A stretch of DNA of 64,000 nt from Sphingomonas swuensis. GTDB taxonomy: Bacteria > Pseudomonadota > Alphaproteobacteria > Sphingomonadales > Sphingomonadaceae. The stretch covers positions 1,758,001-1,822,000 of the forward strand of contig NZ_BAABBQ010000001.1 of the NCBI RefSeq assembly GCF_039538045.1, read 5' to 3'. Below the pieces are notes generated by a model. That model worked only from the letters and a program-made list of their open reading frames with translations. It was not told the origin of the DNA and ran no database searches. Positions 12,915-23,217 of this stretch are shown in pieces (position 1 is the first letter of the stretch; each line of letters opens with the position of its first letter). The translations under genes were made by a program, and so were the position numbers.

Positions 12915-13007
12915 CCTCTTGCCTAGTAGGATTTCGCATGATGTGGTGATCCGGTGATGCTTCCGGCCACCATCTTCGCCAGCCACCAGGGGACAAAGAG
13001 CGCGGAA

Positions 13008-13093
13008 CCCCCGCACCCTGTGAACTTCGAGAACTTCGGGTCCTCGCGAGACCCCCGCACCCTGTGAACTTCGAGAACTTCGAGAACTTCGCG
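13008..13093. repeat. Two tandem copies of a second repeat family (CCCCCGCACCCTGTGAACTT)
   Basis: Copies at 13008-13038 and 13052-13093. Each begins CCCCCGCACCCTG and continues with GTGAACTTCGAGAACTTCG; the second has one extra GAGAACTTC unit. They are separated by GGTCCTCGCGAGA, which forms a small hairpin with flanking bases. A third copy lies at 48598-48629. They fill much of the gap between the antitoxin gene and the 3' end of the phosphatase gene. Confidence 0.85.
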
Positions 13094-13095
13094 CC

Positions 13096-14709
13096 CTAGC
13101 GGCAGGCGGCGGCCTCGCGGCGGCAGGTCCCGTCGACCGAACCCTGGTCGAGCTTCAGCCCGACCCAGCTCGCCAGCGTGGGCAGGATGTCGACCGTGTC
13201 CGCGGCCCCGGTCGGCGCCGCCGGGGCGAGGCCGGGGGCCATGAAGACGATCGGCACCCGCCGGTCATAGTCGTGGGGGGTGCCGTGGCTCGCGGTGTAG
13301 CCGGGCCCGGGCCTTGCGACGGTGCTGACATAGGGCTTGAGGACGACGATGAAGTCGCCCGAGCGGCCCGCGTCGAACGAGGCCCGCACCCGCTGCTGGA
13401 TGGTCCAGCGGCTGGGGTCGCCCGACGGGACCGGCAAGCGAGCGAGCTCGGCCGCGGTGAATACCGCCTCGACCTGCCGGTGCGCCCTGTAGCGGGTGAC
13501 CGCGGCGGCAAGGATGCGGGGGCGGTCGGCGGCGGGAATGGCGCGGTCGAGCCAGACGTCGCCGCCCACCCCCTCGCCGAGCAGCACGGCGCCGCTGCGC
13601 CCGACCTGGGGCCCGAGCAGCTTGCCGACTTCGCCCGCGGCAAGGCCCGGGTCGGCCCGCTCGGCGGCGGTATTGCCGTTAGCGCGGAGCCGCTCGACGA
13701 GGTCGAGCCCGCCATGGTCGGCCGACAGCACCACCGCATAGTCGACTTTGCGGGTGTCGAGCCAGGCGAGGAAGCGGCCGAGCTCACCGTCGAGCACGAG
13801 CATCTGCAGGCACATCTCCTGCCCGCCCCAGCCGTAGCTATGCCCGACATAGTCGGTCGCGCTGAGGCCGACCGAGAGGACGTCGGTCGCAGGCCCCTGG
13901 CCGAGCCCCATCTGCTGGGTCAGCGCGGCGGCCAGCGCCAGCGTCGCCCCGTCGATCTCGGGCGAGGCGCGCAAGGCACGGGCGTCGCCCGCCGCGCGGC
14001 CGAGGGTGCCATTGCCGACCGTCACCGTCGGGCTCACCTGGTAGGGCGTGGCGCGGGCTTGGCAGAGCGGCGGCGGGACCAGCGCGGAACGCGGGGCGGC
14101 GAGGCTCGCGGCGAAGGAGGAGCGGAAGTCGGTGACGATCCTCGGCACGGCGGCGTCCTTGCGGTCGCTCGCCCAGCCCTTGCCGTCCCAATAGTAGCGC
14201 TGGTCGACCGCGCGTCCGCCCATCATCACCGCGGCGCGGTCCTTGCCCGCGACCGCGACGTTGCGGCTGCGCGGATCGGCTGCCTTCAGCCGGTCGCCCA
14301 ATGTCGAGGCGCGGAGGTGCTCGGGGCTGACGCTATAATCCTTCGACGAGGAGCCCGCGACCCGCTCGTCCTCGGCGCAGTAGATGCTCTTGTCCGACCG
14401 CGCCGCGCCCTGGTCGATCCAGTTGTTGGCGACGATCCCGTTCGCTGCCGGGTGCCGCCCGGTCAGAAGGGTCGAATGGCCCGGACAGGTCTCGGTCGCG
14501 GCATGGCTCTGGTAGCCGTTGGCGAAGACCACCCCGCGGTCGATCAGCCTCTTGAACCCGCCGGTGAAGTGCGGGCGATAGGCTTCGAACAGGTCACTCG
14601 ACAGCTGGTCGACCGAAATGGCGACGATCAGCTTGGGGCTCCGCGACGGCTGCTGGGCGGCGGCGGGAACGGCGACAAGCGCGGAGGCGGCGAGGAGGAA
14701 GGTACGCAT
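13096..14709 (-). CDS. PhoK/PafA-like alkaline phosphatase
   Basis: Exported phosphatase of the alkaline phosphatase/nucleotide pyrophosphatase superfamily, 537 residues with signal peptide MRTFLLAASALVAVPAAAQ. Metal ligands and nucleophile are visible: Asp34 in ISVDQL, Thr74 in ATETCPGHSTLLTGRHP, later SATDYVGHSYG, SADHGGLDLVE, and a final histidine in ASHGTPHDYDRRVPIVFMAPG. It resembles Sphingomonas PhoK and Flavobacterium PafA, which release phosphate from many monoesters in the periplasm. It is likely the second-metal form with Zn2+ or Ca2+, but the metals cannot be read from sequence. No Pho-box was identified upstream. Confidence 0.9.
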   Translation of the reverse strand: MRTFLLAASALVAVPAAAQQPSRSPKLIVAISVDQLSSDLFEAYRPHFTGGFKRLIDRGVVFANGYQSHAATETCPGHSTLLTGRHPAANGIVANNWIDQGAARSDKSIYCAEDERVAGSSSKDYSVSPEHLRASTLGDRLKAADPRSRNVAVAGKDRAAVMMGGRAVDQRYYWDGKGWASDRKDAAVPRIVTDFRSSFAASLAAPRSALVPPPLCQARATPYQVSPTVTVGNGTLGRAAGDARALRASPEIDGATLALAAALTQQMGLGQGPATDVLSVGLSATDYVGHSYGWGGQEMCLQMLVLDGELGRFLAWLDTRKVDYAVVLSADHGGLDLVERLRANGNTAAERADPGLAAGEVGKLLGPQVGRSGAVLLGEGVGGDVWLDRAIPAADRPRILAAAVTRYRAHRQVEAVFTAAELARLPVPSGDPSRWTIQQRVRASFDAGRSGDFIVVLKPYVSTVARPGPGYTASHGTPHDYDRRVPIVFMAPGLAPAAPTGAADTVDILPTLASWVGLKLDQGSVDGTCRREAAACR

Positions 14710-14741
14710 CGCCCTCTCCTACCCCGCTGCGAAGCGGGTAA

Positions 14742-16216
<1,475 letters not shown>

Positions 16217-16217
<1 letters not shown>

Positions 16218-17698
16218 TACCACCACTTCCCCGGACGCGCGGTGAAGCCCGCGCGTTCTTCAATCGCCAGACCGGCGTTCAGCACGCCCTGCTCGTCCAT
16301 CTCGCGGCCGATCAGGTGAAGGCCCAGCGGCAGGCCCTGGCTGTCGAGGCCACCGGGCACGCTCATCGCGGGCAGGCCGGCGAGGCTGGCGGGCACGGCG
16401 AAGACGTCGTTCAGATACATCGCCAGCGGATCGCTCATCTTCTCGCCGATTCCGAAGGCGGCGCTCGGCGCGGTCGGGGTCAGGATGATGTCGCACTGCT
16501 CGAACGCGCGGGCGAAGTCCTGCTTGATCAGCGCGCGGACGCGCTGCGCCTTGGTGAAATAGGCGTCGTAGAAACCGGCCGAGAGGACGTAGGTGCCGAT
16601 CATGATCCGGCGCTTGACCTCGGTGCCGAAGCCCGCGGCGCGGGTCGCGGCATACATGGCGTCGAGGTTGCCGCCTTCCGGCGCCTCGCGAAGCCCGTAG
16701 CGGACCCCGTCATAGCGGGCGAGGTTGGACGAAGCCTCGGCCGGCGCGATGATGTAATAGGTCGGAAGCGCATATTTGGTGTGCGGAAGCGAGATGTCGA
16801 CGATCGTCGCGCCTGCATCCCTGAGCCAGGCGATCCCCTGGTCCCACAGCGCGTTGATCTCGTCCGGAACGCCGTCGATCCGATATTCCTTCGGAATGCC
16901 GACGCGCTTGCCTTTGAGATCGCTCGACAGGCCCTGTTCCCACGCCGGGACCGGCGCGTCGAGCGAGGTCGCGTCCTTGGGATCGAAGCCGCTCATCGCT
17001 TCCAAGAGGATCGCGCAGTCGCGCACCGTGCGGCTCATCGGGCCGGCCTGGTCGAGCGACGAGGCGAAGCTAACGATGCCCCAGCGGCTGCAGCGGCCGT
17101 AAGTCGGCTTGATCCCCGTGATCCCGGTGAAGGCCGCGGGCTGGCGGATCGAGCCGCCGGTGTCGGTGCCGGTGACGCCCGGAGCAAGCCCCGCCGCGAC
17201 CGCCGCCGCCGACCCGCCCGAGCTTCCGCCCGGGGTCAGCGAGGCGTTGCCACCGTCGCTCCGCTTCCAAGGGCTGATAACCGGACCGTAGGCGCTGGTC
17301 TCGTTCGACGAGCCCATCGCGAACTCGTCCATGTTGAGCTTGCCGAGCATTCCGGCGCCGGCCTCGCGGAGCTTTGCCGAGACCGTGCTCTCGTAGGGCG
17401 GCTTAAAGCCCTTGAGGATGTTCGAGCCCGAGGTCGTGTCGACGCCCTCGGTCGCGAACAGGTCCTTGATTCCGAGCGGAATACCCGACAGCGGCTTGAG
17501 GTCGCCCGACTGGCGCCCGGCGTCGGCCGTGTTGGCGCAGGCGAGCGCGTCCTCGGGAGTCTCGACCGTATAGGCGTTGAGCGTGCGGGCGGCCGCGACC
17601 GCGGCATTATACTGCTCGGCGATCTCGCGAGCGGAGAAGTCACCGGCACGAAAGCCGTCGCGGAGCTGGGTCAGCGTGAGGGCGGTGAGGTCGGCCAC
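16217..17698 (-). CDS. gatA: Aspartyl/glutamyl-tRNA amidotransferase subunit A
   Basis: Amidase-signature subunit (493 residues) that hydrolyses glutamine to supply ammonia to GatB. The Ser-cisSer-Lys triad region is visible: Lys in [21 protein letters not shown], and the glycine/serine-rich signature [15 protein letters not shown] followed by [12 protein letters not shown]. It starts with GTG at 17698, sharing bases with the gatC stop (TAGTG), and its stop overlaps the gatB ATG. The three genes therefore form one tightly coupled gatC-gatA-gatB operon. Confidence 0.97.
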
Positions 17699-18000
17699 TA
17701 TTCGATCACCTTGGGGACGGCGAAGAAGCCGTGCTGGGCGTCGGGGGCGTTCAGCAGCACCTTGTCGCGGACGTTGCCGCCGGTCAGCGGGTCGGCGTCG
17801 ATCACGTCATCGCGAAGCCGCAGCTTCTGGTCGATGACGGTGGCGAGCGGCTCGACGCCGGTCGTGTCGACTTCGCCGAGCTGCTCGACCCAGCCGAGGA
17901 TGTTGTTGAGTTCGGGCACCAGCGCCTCGACTTCCGCGTCGCTCATCTGGAGCCGCGCAAGCTTGGCGATGTGCCGCACGGTGGCGGTATCGACGGACAT
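17698..18000 (-). CDS. gatC: Aspartyl/glutamyl-tRNA amidotransferase subunit C
   Basis: 100-residue subunit that wraps around and stabilises the GatA-GatB pair. It begins [21 protein letters not shown], the classic GatC start, followed by a helix with [22 protein letters not shown] and LRDD...N.P....GFF.VPKVIE at the end. First gene of the gatCAB operon. A strong hairpin (18013-18046) stands 12 bases upstream of its ATG. Confidence 0.97.
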   Translation of the reverse strand: MSVDTATVRHIAKLARLQMSDAEVEALVPELNNILGWVEQLGEVDTTGVEPLATVIDQKLRLRDDVIDADPLTGGNVRDKVLLNAPDAQHGFFAVPKVIE

Positions 18001-18012
18001 AAAGGCGCGTTA

Positions 18013-18046
18013 GCGAGGGGGAGCCGGTGCTTCAACTCCCCCTCGC
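18013..18046 (-). terminator. Perfect 11-bp hairpin between the lipoprotein gene and gatC
   Basis: GCGAGGGGGAG and CTCCCCCTCGC pair perfectly around a 12-base loop. A shorter GCCCC-GA-GGGGC stem at 18055-18066 lies beside it. Both come after the lipoprotein stop codon and before gatC on the same strand. There is no long T-run, so this may be a terminator-like or processing hairpin rather than a classic intrinsic terminator. Confidence 0.5.
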
Positions 18047-18066
18047 CTGTCCCCGCCCCGAGGGGC

Positions 18067-18699
18067 TTAGTCGGGCTTGCGCTCCTTGCGCTGGTCACGG
18101 ATCGCGCGGCTGAGCACGCGGCGGTCCTCGCGCTGGTCCTGGCGGTATTCGCGGCGGTCCTGCTGGCGGTCGGCGCGATACTGCTCCTGGGTCACCGTCC
18201 CGCCCTGGACCGCGGCACGGTCACGGCGCCGCTCCTGGCGATAGTCGCGGCGGTCGTCGCGGCGCTCGGTCCGGTAGGCCCGGACCTGCTGCTGGGTCGC
18301 CTGGCTGCGGCGCTCGAGGACACGCTGCTCCTCGTAGCGGCGGCGAAGCGCGTCGGTCAGCGGGTAGGTGCGGCGCTGGCGATCGTAGACGTAGCCGCCG
18401 GTGCCCGGATAATAATAGCCGTTGTACCAGCCGTAAGGCGAACCGTAGCCACCATAACCGCCATAAGGCGAATAGCCGCCGTAGGGCGAACCATAGCCGT
18501 AGCCACCATAGGGCGACCCGTAGGCACCGTAGCCGCCGTAAGGCGAGCCATAGCCGCCATAGCTGCCGTAGCCGCCATAAGGATCATAATAGCCCGAGCC
18601 GACACCGACTCCGACGCCGCCATAGGATCCGTAGGTCGAGCAGCCGGCGAGCCCGAAGGCGCCGATCGCGGCGAGGGTGAGATTGCGAACAAGCGACAT
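18067..18699 (-). CDS. Lipoprotein with Tyr/Gly-rich repeats and a charged C-terminus
   Basis: About 210 residues in three parts. First, a lipoprotein signal peptide (MSLVRNLTLAAIGAFGLAGC, lipobox LAGC). Second, a low-complexity domain of about 70 residues built from repeats such as YGGYGSP, rich in Tyr, Gly, Ser and Pro. Third, an Arg/Asp/Gln-rich helix-forming tail (RRDDRRDYRQERRRDRAAVQ and similar). It is probably anchored in the outer membrane. The repeats resemble structural or envelope-associated low-complexity proteins, but I know no function. ATG at 18699 is preferred over a GTG two codons upstream. Confidence 0.8.
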   Translation of the reverse strand: MSLVRNLTLAAIGAFGLAGCSTYGSYGGVGVGVGSGYYDPYGGYGSYGGYGSPYGGYGAYGSPYGGYGYGSPYGGYSPYGGYGGYGSPYGWYNGYYYPGTGGYVYDRQRRTYPLTDALRRRYEEQRVLERRSQATQQQVRAYRTERRDDRRDYRQERRRDRAAVQGGTVTQEQYRADRQQDRREYRQDQREDRRVLSRAIRDQRKERKPD

Positions 18700-18817
18700 G
18701 GACACGCTCCGTACTGCCCCCCGGCCTATACCCCCCGCTCTTCGGCCAAGTTGCTTGAACGGCAGGTGAATTTTCGACCCTCTTGGAGAAGGCAGAGCGG
18801 CTGCTAGGCTGCGCTGG

Positions 18818-19351
18818 ATGACCTTCGCCGATCGCCTCGAGGAGCTTGGCCGGGCCGCCTCCCTGCCCGCGGCGCTCGCGCTCTACGATGCGCTGCCGCC
18901 GCTCTTGCCGGAAGAGCTGATCGGCCGCTGGAAGGGCGCCGAGATTGCGACCGGCCATCCCTTCGACGGACTGCTTGAGCCGTCGGGCTGGTGGGGCAAG
19001 GAGTTCCGCTCGATCGACGACGTCGACCCCTTGCTGTTCGAGCATCGCGGAAGACGCTTCGCCGGCAATCCGGGGCTGATGCCGCTTGGCCTGGTCGCGC
19101 GTTTCCCGCGGCTGGCCCGGTCTGCGGCGGGCGCCGCTCTGTTCCGATCGCTCCTGCCGCTACTCCGGACCGGGCGTCCGCATGCCCGGCTCCGGCCGGT
19201 CAGCTACCGCGGCGTGACCTCGGCCGCGATGCTCTACGACCAGCTGCCGATCGTCGACTGCTTCCGCCGGGTGGACGAGGACCGGCTGCTCGGCGCGATG
19301 GACATCCGCGGTCAGGCTGAGCCCTACCTATTCACCCTTCGGCGGGCCTGA
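18818..19351 (+). CDS. GXWXG and DUF4334 domain-containing protein
   Basis: 177-residue cytoplasmic protein. The GXWXG domain motif is seen as LLPEELIGRWKGAEIATGHPFDGLLEPSGWWGKEF (residues about 30-65). The DUF4334 part includes ARLRPVSYRGVTSAAMLYDQLPIVDCFRRVDEDRLLGAMD near the C-terminus. No biochemical function is established for the family as far as I know; the fold is thought to be a small beta-barrel that could bind a ligand. It is divergent from the lipoprotein gene. Confidence 0.85.
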   Translation: MTFADRLEELGRAASLPAALALYDALPPLLPEELIGRWKGAEIATGHPFDGLLEPSGWWGKEFRSIDDVDPLLFEHRGRRFAGNPGLMPLGLVARFPRLARSAAGAALFRSLLPLLRTGRPHARLRPVSYRGVTSAAMLYDQLPIVDCFRRVDEDRLLGAMDIRGQAEPYLFTLRRA

Positions 19352-19396
19352 CTGGCGGGTTGCGGGGCGGGAGCACGCCCCCTAGGTCGCGAGCCC

Positions 19397-20521
19397 ATGT
19401 GTGCCCGCCGCTTCCTGCTCGTCATCTTCTTCCTCACCCTGCTGGTGGTCGGAGGAAGTTTCGCCATCTGGCAGTACGGCCAGCGGTTCATTGCCCGCTC
19501 GGTCGCGCTTCCGACGGTCGAGTTCAAGGCACCGCCGGCGGCGAGCGGTCCAGACTATGTCCGGATCGAGAACTGGCTCAACCTGCCCGACACCGTCCCG
19601 CCCGGTCCCGCAAGCTGGCAGCCGAAGGGCTATGTGCCCCAGGCGATCGCGTTGCGACCGGCCGCGACCTTCTACATCCACCCGACCACCTACCTGCAGC
19701 GCGACCGCTGGAACGCGCCGCTCGGCGACAAGGAAAGCCAGGACCGGGCGCGGCTCTTCGTGCGCAGCCAGGGGAGCGCCTTCGGCCAGACCAGCGTCTA
19801 CGCCCCGAAATATCGCCAGGCTGCATTCGGCGCCTTCCTCGACACCGGCGAAGATGCGACCAAGGCGCTCGACCTCGCTTATTCGGACGTGGCGCGCGCC
19901 TTTGATCGCTTCCTGTCGCAGGTGCCCGACGGGCCAATCGTGCTCGCCGGCCACAGCCAGGGCGGGCTCCACCTCACCCGGCTGCTTCGCGAACGGATTG
20001 CAAGGGATCCGGCGCTCGCCCGGCGGATCGTCGCGGCCTATGTAATCGGCTGGCCGGTCAGCGTCGCCGCGGACATCCCCGCCATGGGGCTTCCGGCCTG
20101 TACCCGCGCCGACCAGGCCGGGTGCATCCTCAGCTGGCAGAGCTTCAAGGACCCGGCCAACACCGACCTCATCACCGGGGTCTACAATGGCTCGACCGGC
20201 TTCAACGGCCAGCCGCGCCGGCGCGAGGACATGCTGTGCGTCAACCCGGTGACCGGCACCGCCGCCGCGAGCCGCCCCGACCAGAGCGCGGGGACCACCG
20301 TCCCGACCGATCAGAACCTCGCCGACGCGACCTTCACGCCCGGTCAGGTCGGCGCCCGCTGCGAGCGCGGCTTCCTGATGATCGACGGCCCCGACAACAA
20401 GCTGCCCGACCTCGGGCCCTATGTGCTTCCGGGCAACAACTACCATGTCTACGACGTCGCGCTGTTCTGGGGCGACGTCCGGCTCGACCTTGCGCGGCGG
20501 CTGGGCGCTTGGCGGCCATGA
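19397..20521 (+). CDS. DUF3089 domain-containing alpha/beta hydrolase
   Basis: 374 residues with an N-terminal membrane anchor or uncleaved signal (residues about 5-25). The body contains the nucleophile elbow [14 protein letters not shown] with Ser187, and [14 protein letters not shown], which I associate with DUF3089. Substrate unknown; probably an esterase or lipase-like enzyme in the periplasm. Its stop overlaps the ruvX start (ATGA), so the two are likely co-translated although no functional link is evident. Confidence 0.85.
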   Translation: MCARRFLLVIFFLTLLVVGGSFAIWQYGQRFIARSVALPTVEFKAPPAASGPDYVRIENWLNLPDTVPPGPASWQPKGYVPQAIALRPAATFYIHPTTYLQRDRWNAPLGDKESQDRARLFVRSQGSAFGQTSVYAPKYRQAAFGAFLDTGEDATKALDLAYSDVARAFDRFLSQVPDGPIVLAGHSQGGLHLTRLLRERIARDPALARRIVAAYVIGWPVSVAADIPAMGLPACTRADQAGCILSWQSFKDPANTDLITGVYNGSTGFNGQPRRREDMLCVNPVTGTAAASRPDQSAGTTVPTDQNLADATFTPGQVGARCERGFLMIDGPDNKLPDLGPYVLPGNNYHVYDVALFWGDVRLDLARRLGAWRP

Positions 20522-20991
20522 TCACCGCCTCGGCCGCCGACTTCGTCGCAGCGCTTCCCGACGGCGGGGTGCTGGCCGGACTCGATGTCGGTACCAAGAC
20601 GATCGGCCTCGCGCTGTGCGACAAGGGCTGGAGCTTCGCCGGCCCTGCCGAGACCATCCGCCGGACCAAGTTCACGTTCGATCTCGAAGCGCTCCGGACC
20701 TTCGTCGCACGGCACGCGGTGCGCGGCCTCGCGGTCGGCCTTCCGCTCAACATGGACGGCAGCGACAGCCCGCGCACCCAGTCGGTCCGCGCCTTTGCCC
20801 GCAACCTCGGCCCGCTCGGCCTGCCGGTGCTGCTGTGGGACGAGCGCTGGTCGACGCAGGCGGTCGAGCGGGCGATGATCGCCGCCGATGTCAGCCGCTC
20901 GAAGCGCGCCGACGCGGTCGACAAGCTCGCCGCGGCGCACATCCTGCAGGGCGCGATCGACGCGCTTTGCAATCTCCCGCGGCAGGGCTAG
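20518..20991 (+). CDS. ruvX: Putative Holliday junction resolvase / pre-16S rRNA nuclease YqgF
   Basis: 157-residue RNase H-fold protein. [13 protein letters not shown] carries the first catalytic Asp (Asp23), [22 protein letters not shown] the central glycine-rich motif, [13 protein letters not shown] the second acidic site and [13 protein letters not shown] the last Asp. The family was first proposed as Holliday junction resolvases; later work supports a role in 16S rRNA 5' maturation. It is followed 11 bases later by pyrB. Confidence 0.93.
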   Translation: MITASAADFVAALPDGGVLAGLDVGTKTIGLALCDKGWSFAGPAETIRRTKFTFDLEALRTFVARHAVRGLAVGLPLNMDGSDSPRTQSVRAFARNLGPLGLPVLLWDERWSTQAVERAMIAADVSRSKRADAVDKLAAAHILQGAIDALCNLPRQG

Positions 20992-21002
20992 CAAGCGCCC
21001 TC

Positions 21003-21875
21003 GTGCACCTTCTCTCGATCGACTCGCTGGATGACGCTGCCATCGCGCAGCTTCTCGAACGCGGCGCGGCCTTCGCCGCCGACCCGGCCCTCGGCGCTGG
21101 CCGGCTGGCCGGATGCACCGTCTTCAACTGCTTCTACGAGAACAGCACCCGCACCGCGATGAGCTTCGCGCAGGCGGCGGCGCGTCTCGGCGCGCAGGCG
21201 ATCACCCTCTCGGTCGAGCATTCGAGCGTGAAGAAGGGCGAGACGCTCGCCGACACCGCCCGGACGCTGGGGGCCATGGGACCCGACGCGCTGGTACTCC
21301 GCCATCGGCATGACGGCGCCGCGGCCGAGGTCGCGAGCCTCGTCGACTGCCCGGTCGTCAATGCCGGCGACGGGACCAACGAGCATCCGACTCAGGCGCT
21401 TCTCGACGCGCTCACGCTCACCCAGCATTTCGGGAGCCTCGACGGCCGCCGCGTCGCGATTGTCGGCGACATCCGCCACAGCCGGGTCGCCCGCTCCAAC
21501 GCCAAGCTGCTCGAACGGCTCGGGGTCGAAGTGCGGCTGGCAGGTCCCGACCGGCTGGTCCCGCCCGGCTGCATGAGCTTCGACTCGGCGCTCGACGGTG
21601 CCGACGCGGTGATGATGCTCCGGGTGCAGCGCGAGCGGCTCGACGAGGAGCTCGGCGACGCGCCGGGCGAATATCTCCGCCTCCACGGACTTACGCTCGA
21701 GCGGCTCGCCCGGGCGCGTCCGGATTCGGTGGTGCTCCATCCGGGCCCGATGAACCGCGGTGTCGAGATCGCCGACGAGGTCGCCGACCTGCCCGGCCGC
21801 TCGCTCATCCTCCGCCAAGTGGCGAACGGCGTCGCGATGCGAATGGCCGTGCTCGAGCATCTGGTCGGCCGCTAG
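21003..21875 (+). CDS. pyrB: Aspartate carbamoyltransferase catalytic subunit
   Basis: Transfers the carbamoyl group from carbamoyl phosphate to aspartate, the committed step of pyrimidine synthesis, using the product of carAB. Carbamoyl phosphate-binding motif FYENSTRTAMSF (STRT 48-51), SSVKKGETLADT, the GDGTNEHPTQALLD motif, and HPGPMNRGVEI near the C-terminus. GTG at 21003 gives 290 residues starting MHLLSIDSLDD, which matches the normal start region. No pyrC or pyrI follows; a minus-strand gene converges from 21891. Confidence 0.96.
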   Translation: MHLLSIDSLDDAAIAQLLERGAAFAADPALGAGRLAGCTVFNCFYENSTRTAMSFAQAAARLGAQAITLSVEHSSVKKGETLADTARTLGAMGPDALVLRHRHDGAAAEVASLVDCPVVNAGDGTNEHPTQALLDALTLTQHFGSLDGRRVAIVGDIRHSRVARSNAKLLERLGVEVRLAGPDRLVPPGCMSFDSALDGADAVMMLRVQRERLDEELGDAPGEYLRLHGLTLERLARARPDSVVLHPGPMNRGVEIADEVADLPGRSLILRQVANGVAMRMAVLEHLVGR

Positions 21876-21890
21876 CCGACCAGCGCAATC

Positions 21891-23213
21891 CTAGCGGCTG
21901 GCGAAGCGGACCGGCGAGTCGCCGGCGGCGGTACGGACGAAGCAGCTCGCCCCCTTGGCCTTCAGCTCCATGCACAGGTTGCGGGCTTCCGAGTCGCTGG
22001 CGAAGCCCTTGAGGCTCAGCCGGTATACCGTTCCGCGCGGACCGGCGAAGCGCGCCGAGGCCGGAACGTAGCTGCGGAGCGAGGCATGGCGCTTGGCGAC
22101 ATTGTTCCAGCCCGCCTTGACCCCGGCCTGGGTGGCATAGGCCCCGAGCTGGACGACCGCCTGGCTCTTGCCGAAGCGCTTGGCGGCCGAGCGGCGGAGC
22201 TGCGCTACCTTGGGCAGCGCACCCGACGCACGGATCGGCTCGCGGCGGAGGCTGTCGACCATGTCTGCGACGTCGGGCGAGGCTTCGGCCACGGCCACCG
22301 GCGCTGCGACCGGCTCGACCGAGGCGACCTCGGGCATCGGTCCGGCGATCGGCGACGAGAGGCTCGGTGCCGGGGAAACATCGGCCTGAGCGACCGCGAC
22401 GGGCTCCGCGACCGGGGCCGCGACCACGGCCACGCTGGGCTGCTCGGCGACCGCCATTCGAACCGGCGTACCCTTGCCCTTGAGGGCCAGCCTTGCGGGC
22501 TGCCCTTGGTCGGCGACAGCGGGCTTGAGGCCGAGCATCAGCGCGACCTGCGAACCGGCGGCGCTCGGACGGGCGAAGGTCGCCCATTCGCTCATCCGCG
22601 CCTCGAGCTGGTCGCCGGTGAGATCCTGCGCAGCGACGCTGCGGGCGCGCTGCCAGTCTCCGGCCAGCGCATGGGCCAGCGCGAGATTCTGGCGGACCCG
22701 GCCGTCGGCACCGGCGGAGCGGGCAGCCTGGTCGAGCAGTTCGATCGCCGCACCGGGACGCCCGCCGAGCGCCAGCGCCAGGCCGGCGTCGGCCGGGTCG
22801 ATCATCGCGGAAAAGCTGTCGAGGGTCGCAGTGGCGGCGTCGGCCTTGCCCTGCGCCGCCTGGGCCAGCGCCAGCTTCAGCGGAACGCCCGCCTGGTTCG
22901 GATAAAGCGCAAGCGCGTCGGCGTAAGCGGCCTCGGCCGAGCGGAAGCGACCGCCGGCGAGATAGGCATTGCCGAGCAGCGCGCGAAAGCCGCCGTCGGT
23001 CGGGCTGTTCTCGACCGCCTTCTCGGCGAGCTGGATCGCGCTTGCCGAATCGCCCTTCTCGATCGCGGCCTGAGCCCGCATGGCGAGCCCGACATTGCCC
23101 ATGTCGACCTTGCCGGCGAAGGAGCGCGGACCGCCTCCCATCGCGCAACCGGTGATCGGGACGGCCAGCGCGATGCTGGAGGCGACCAGGAGAGCGTTGG
23201 AAGGCTTACGCAT
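21891..23213 (-). CDS. SPOR domain lipoprotein with TPR-like repeats
   Basis: 440 residues starting MRKPSNALLVASSIALAV, with a lipobox ITGC. Helical repeats (AIEKGDSASAIQLAEKAVENSP...LLGNAYLAGGRFRSAEAAYADAL) make a TPR-like domain over about residues 30-200. An Ala/Pro/Val-rich linker follows, then a C-terminal SPOR domain (QAVVQLGAYATQAGVKAGWNNV...VYRLSLKGFASDSEARNLCMELK). SPOR domains bind denuded septal peptidoglycan, so the protein probably works at the division site. It is 4 bases downstream of the RHH gene and probably in one operon with it and parA. Confidence 0.88.
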   Translation of the reverse strand: MRKPSNALLVASSIALAVPITGCAMGGGPRSFAGKVDMGNVGLAMRAQAAIEKGDSASAIQLAEKAVENSPTDGGFRALLGNAYLAGGRFRSAEAAYADALALYPNQAGVPLKLALAQAAQGKADAATATLDSFSAMIDPADAGLALALGGRPGAAIELLDQAARSAGADGRVRQNLALAHALAGDWQRARSVAAQDLTGDQLEARMSEWATFARPSAAGSQVALMLGLKPAVADQGQPARLALKGKGTPVRMAVAEQPSVAVVAAPVAEPVAVAQADVSPAPSLSSPIAGPMPEVASVEPVAAPVAVAEASPDVADMVDSLRREPIRASGALPKVAQLRRSAAKRFGKSQAVVQLGAYATQAGVKAGWNNVAKRHASLRSYVPASARFAGPRGTVYRLSLKGFASDSEARNLCMELKAKGASCFVRTAAGDSPVRFASR

Positions 23214-23217
23214 CGGT

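Noticed and set aside
18400..18620. Tandem DNA repeats resembling a CRISPR or satellite array
   Set aside because: The period follows the codons of a YGGYGSP amino acid repeat inside a lipoprotein, and there are no spacers.
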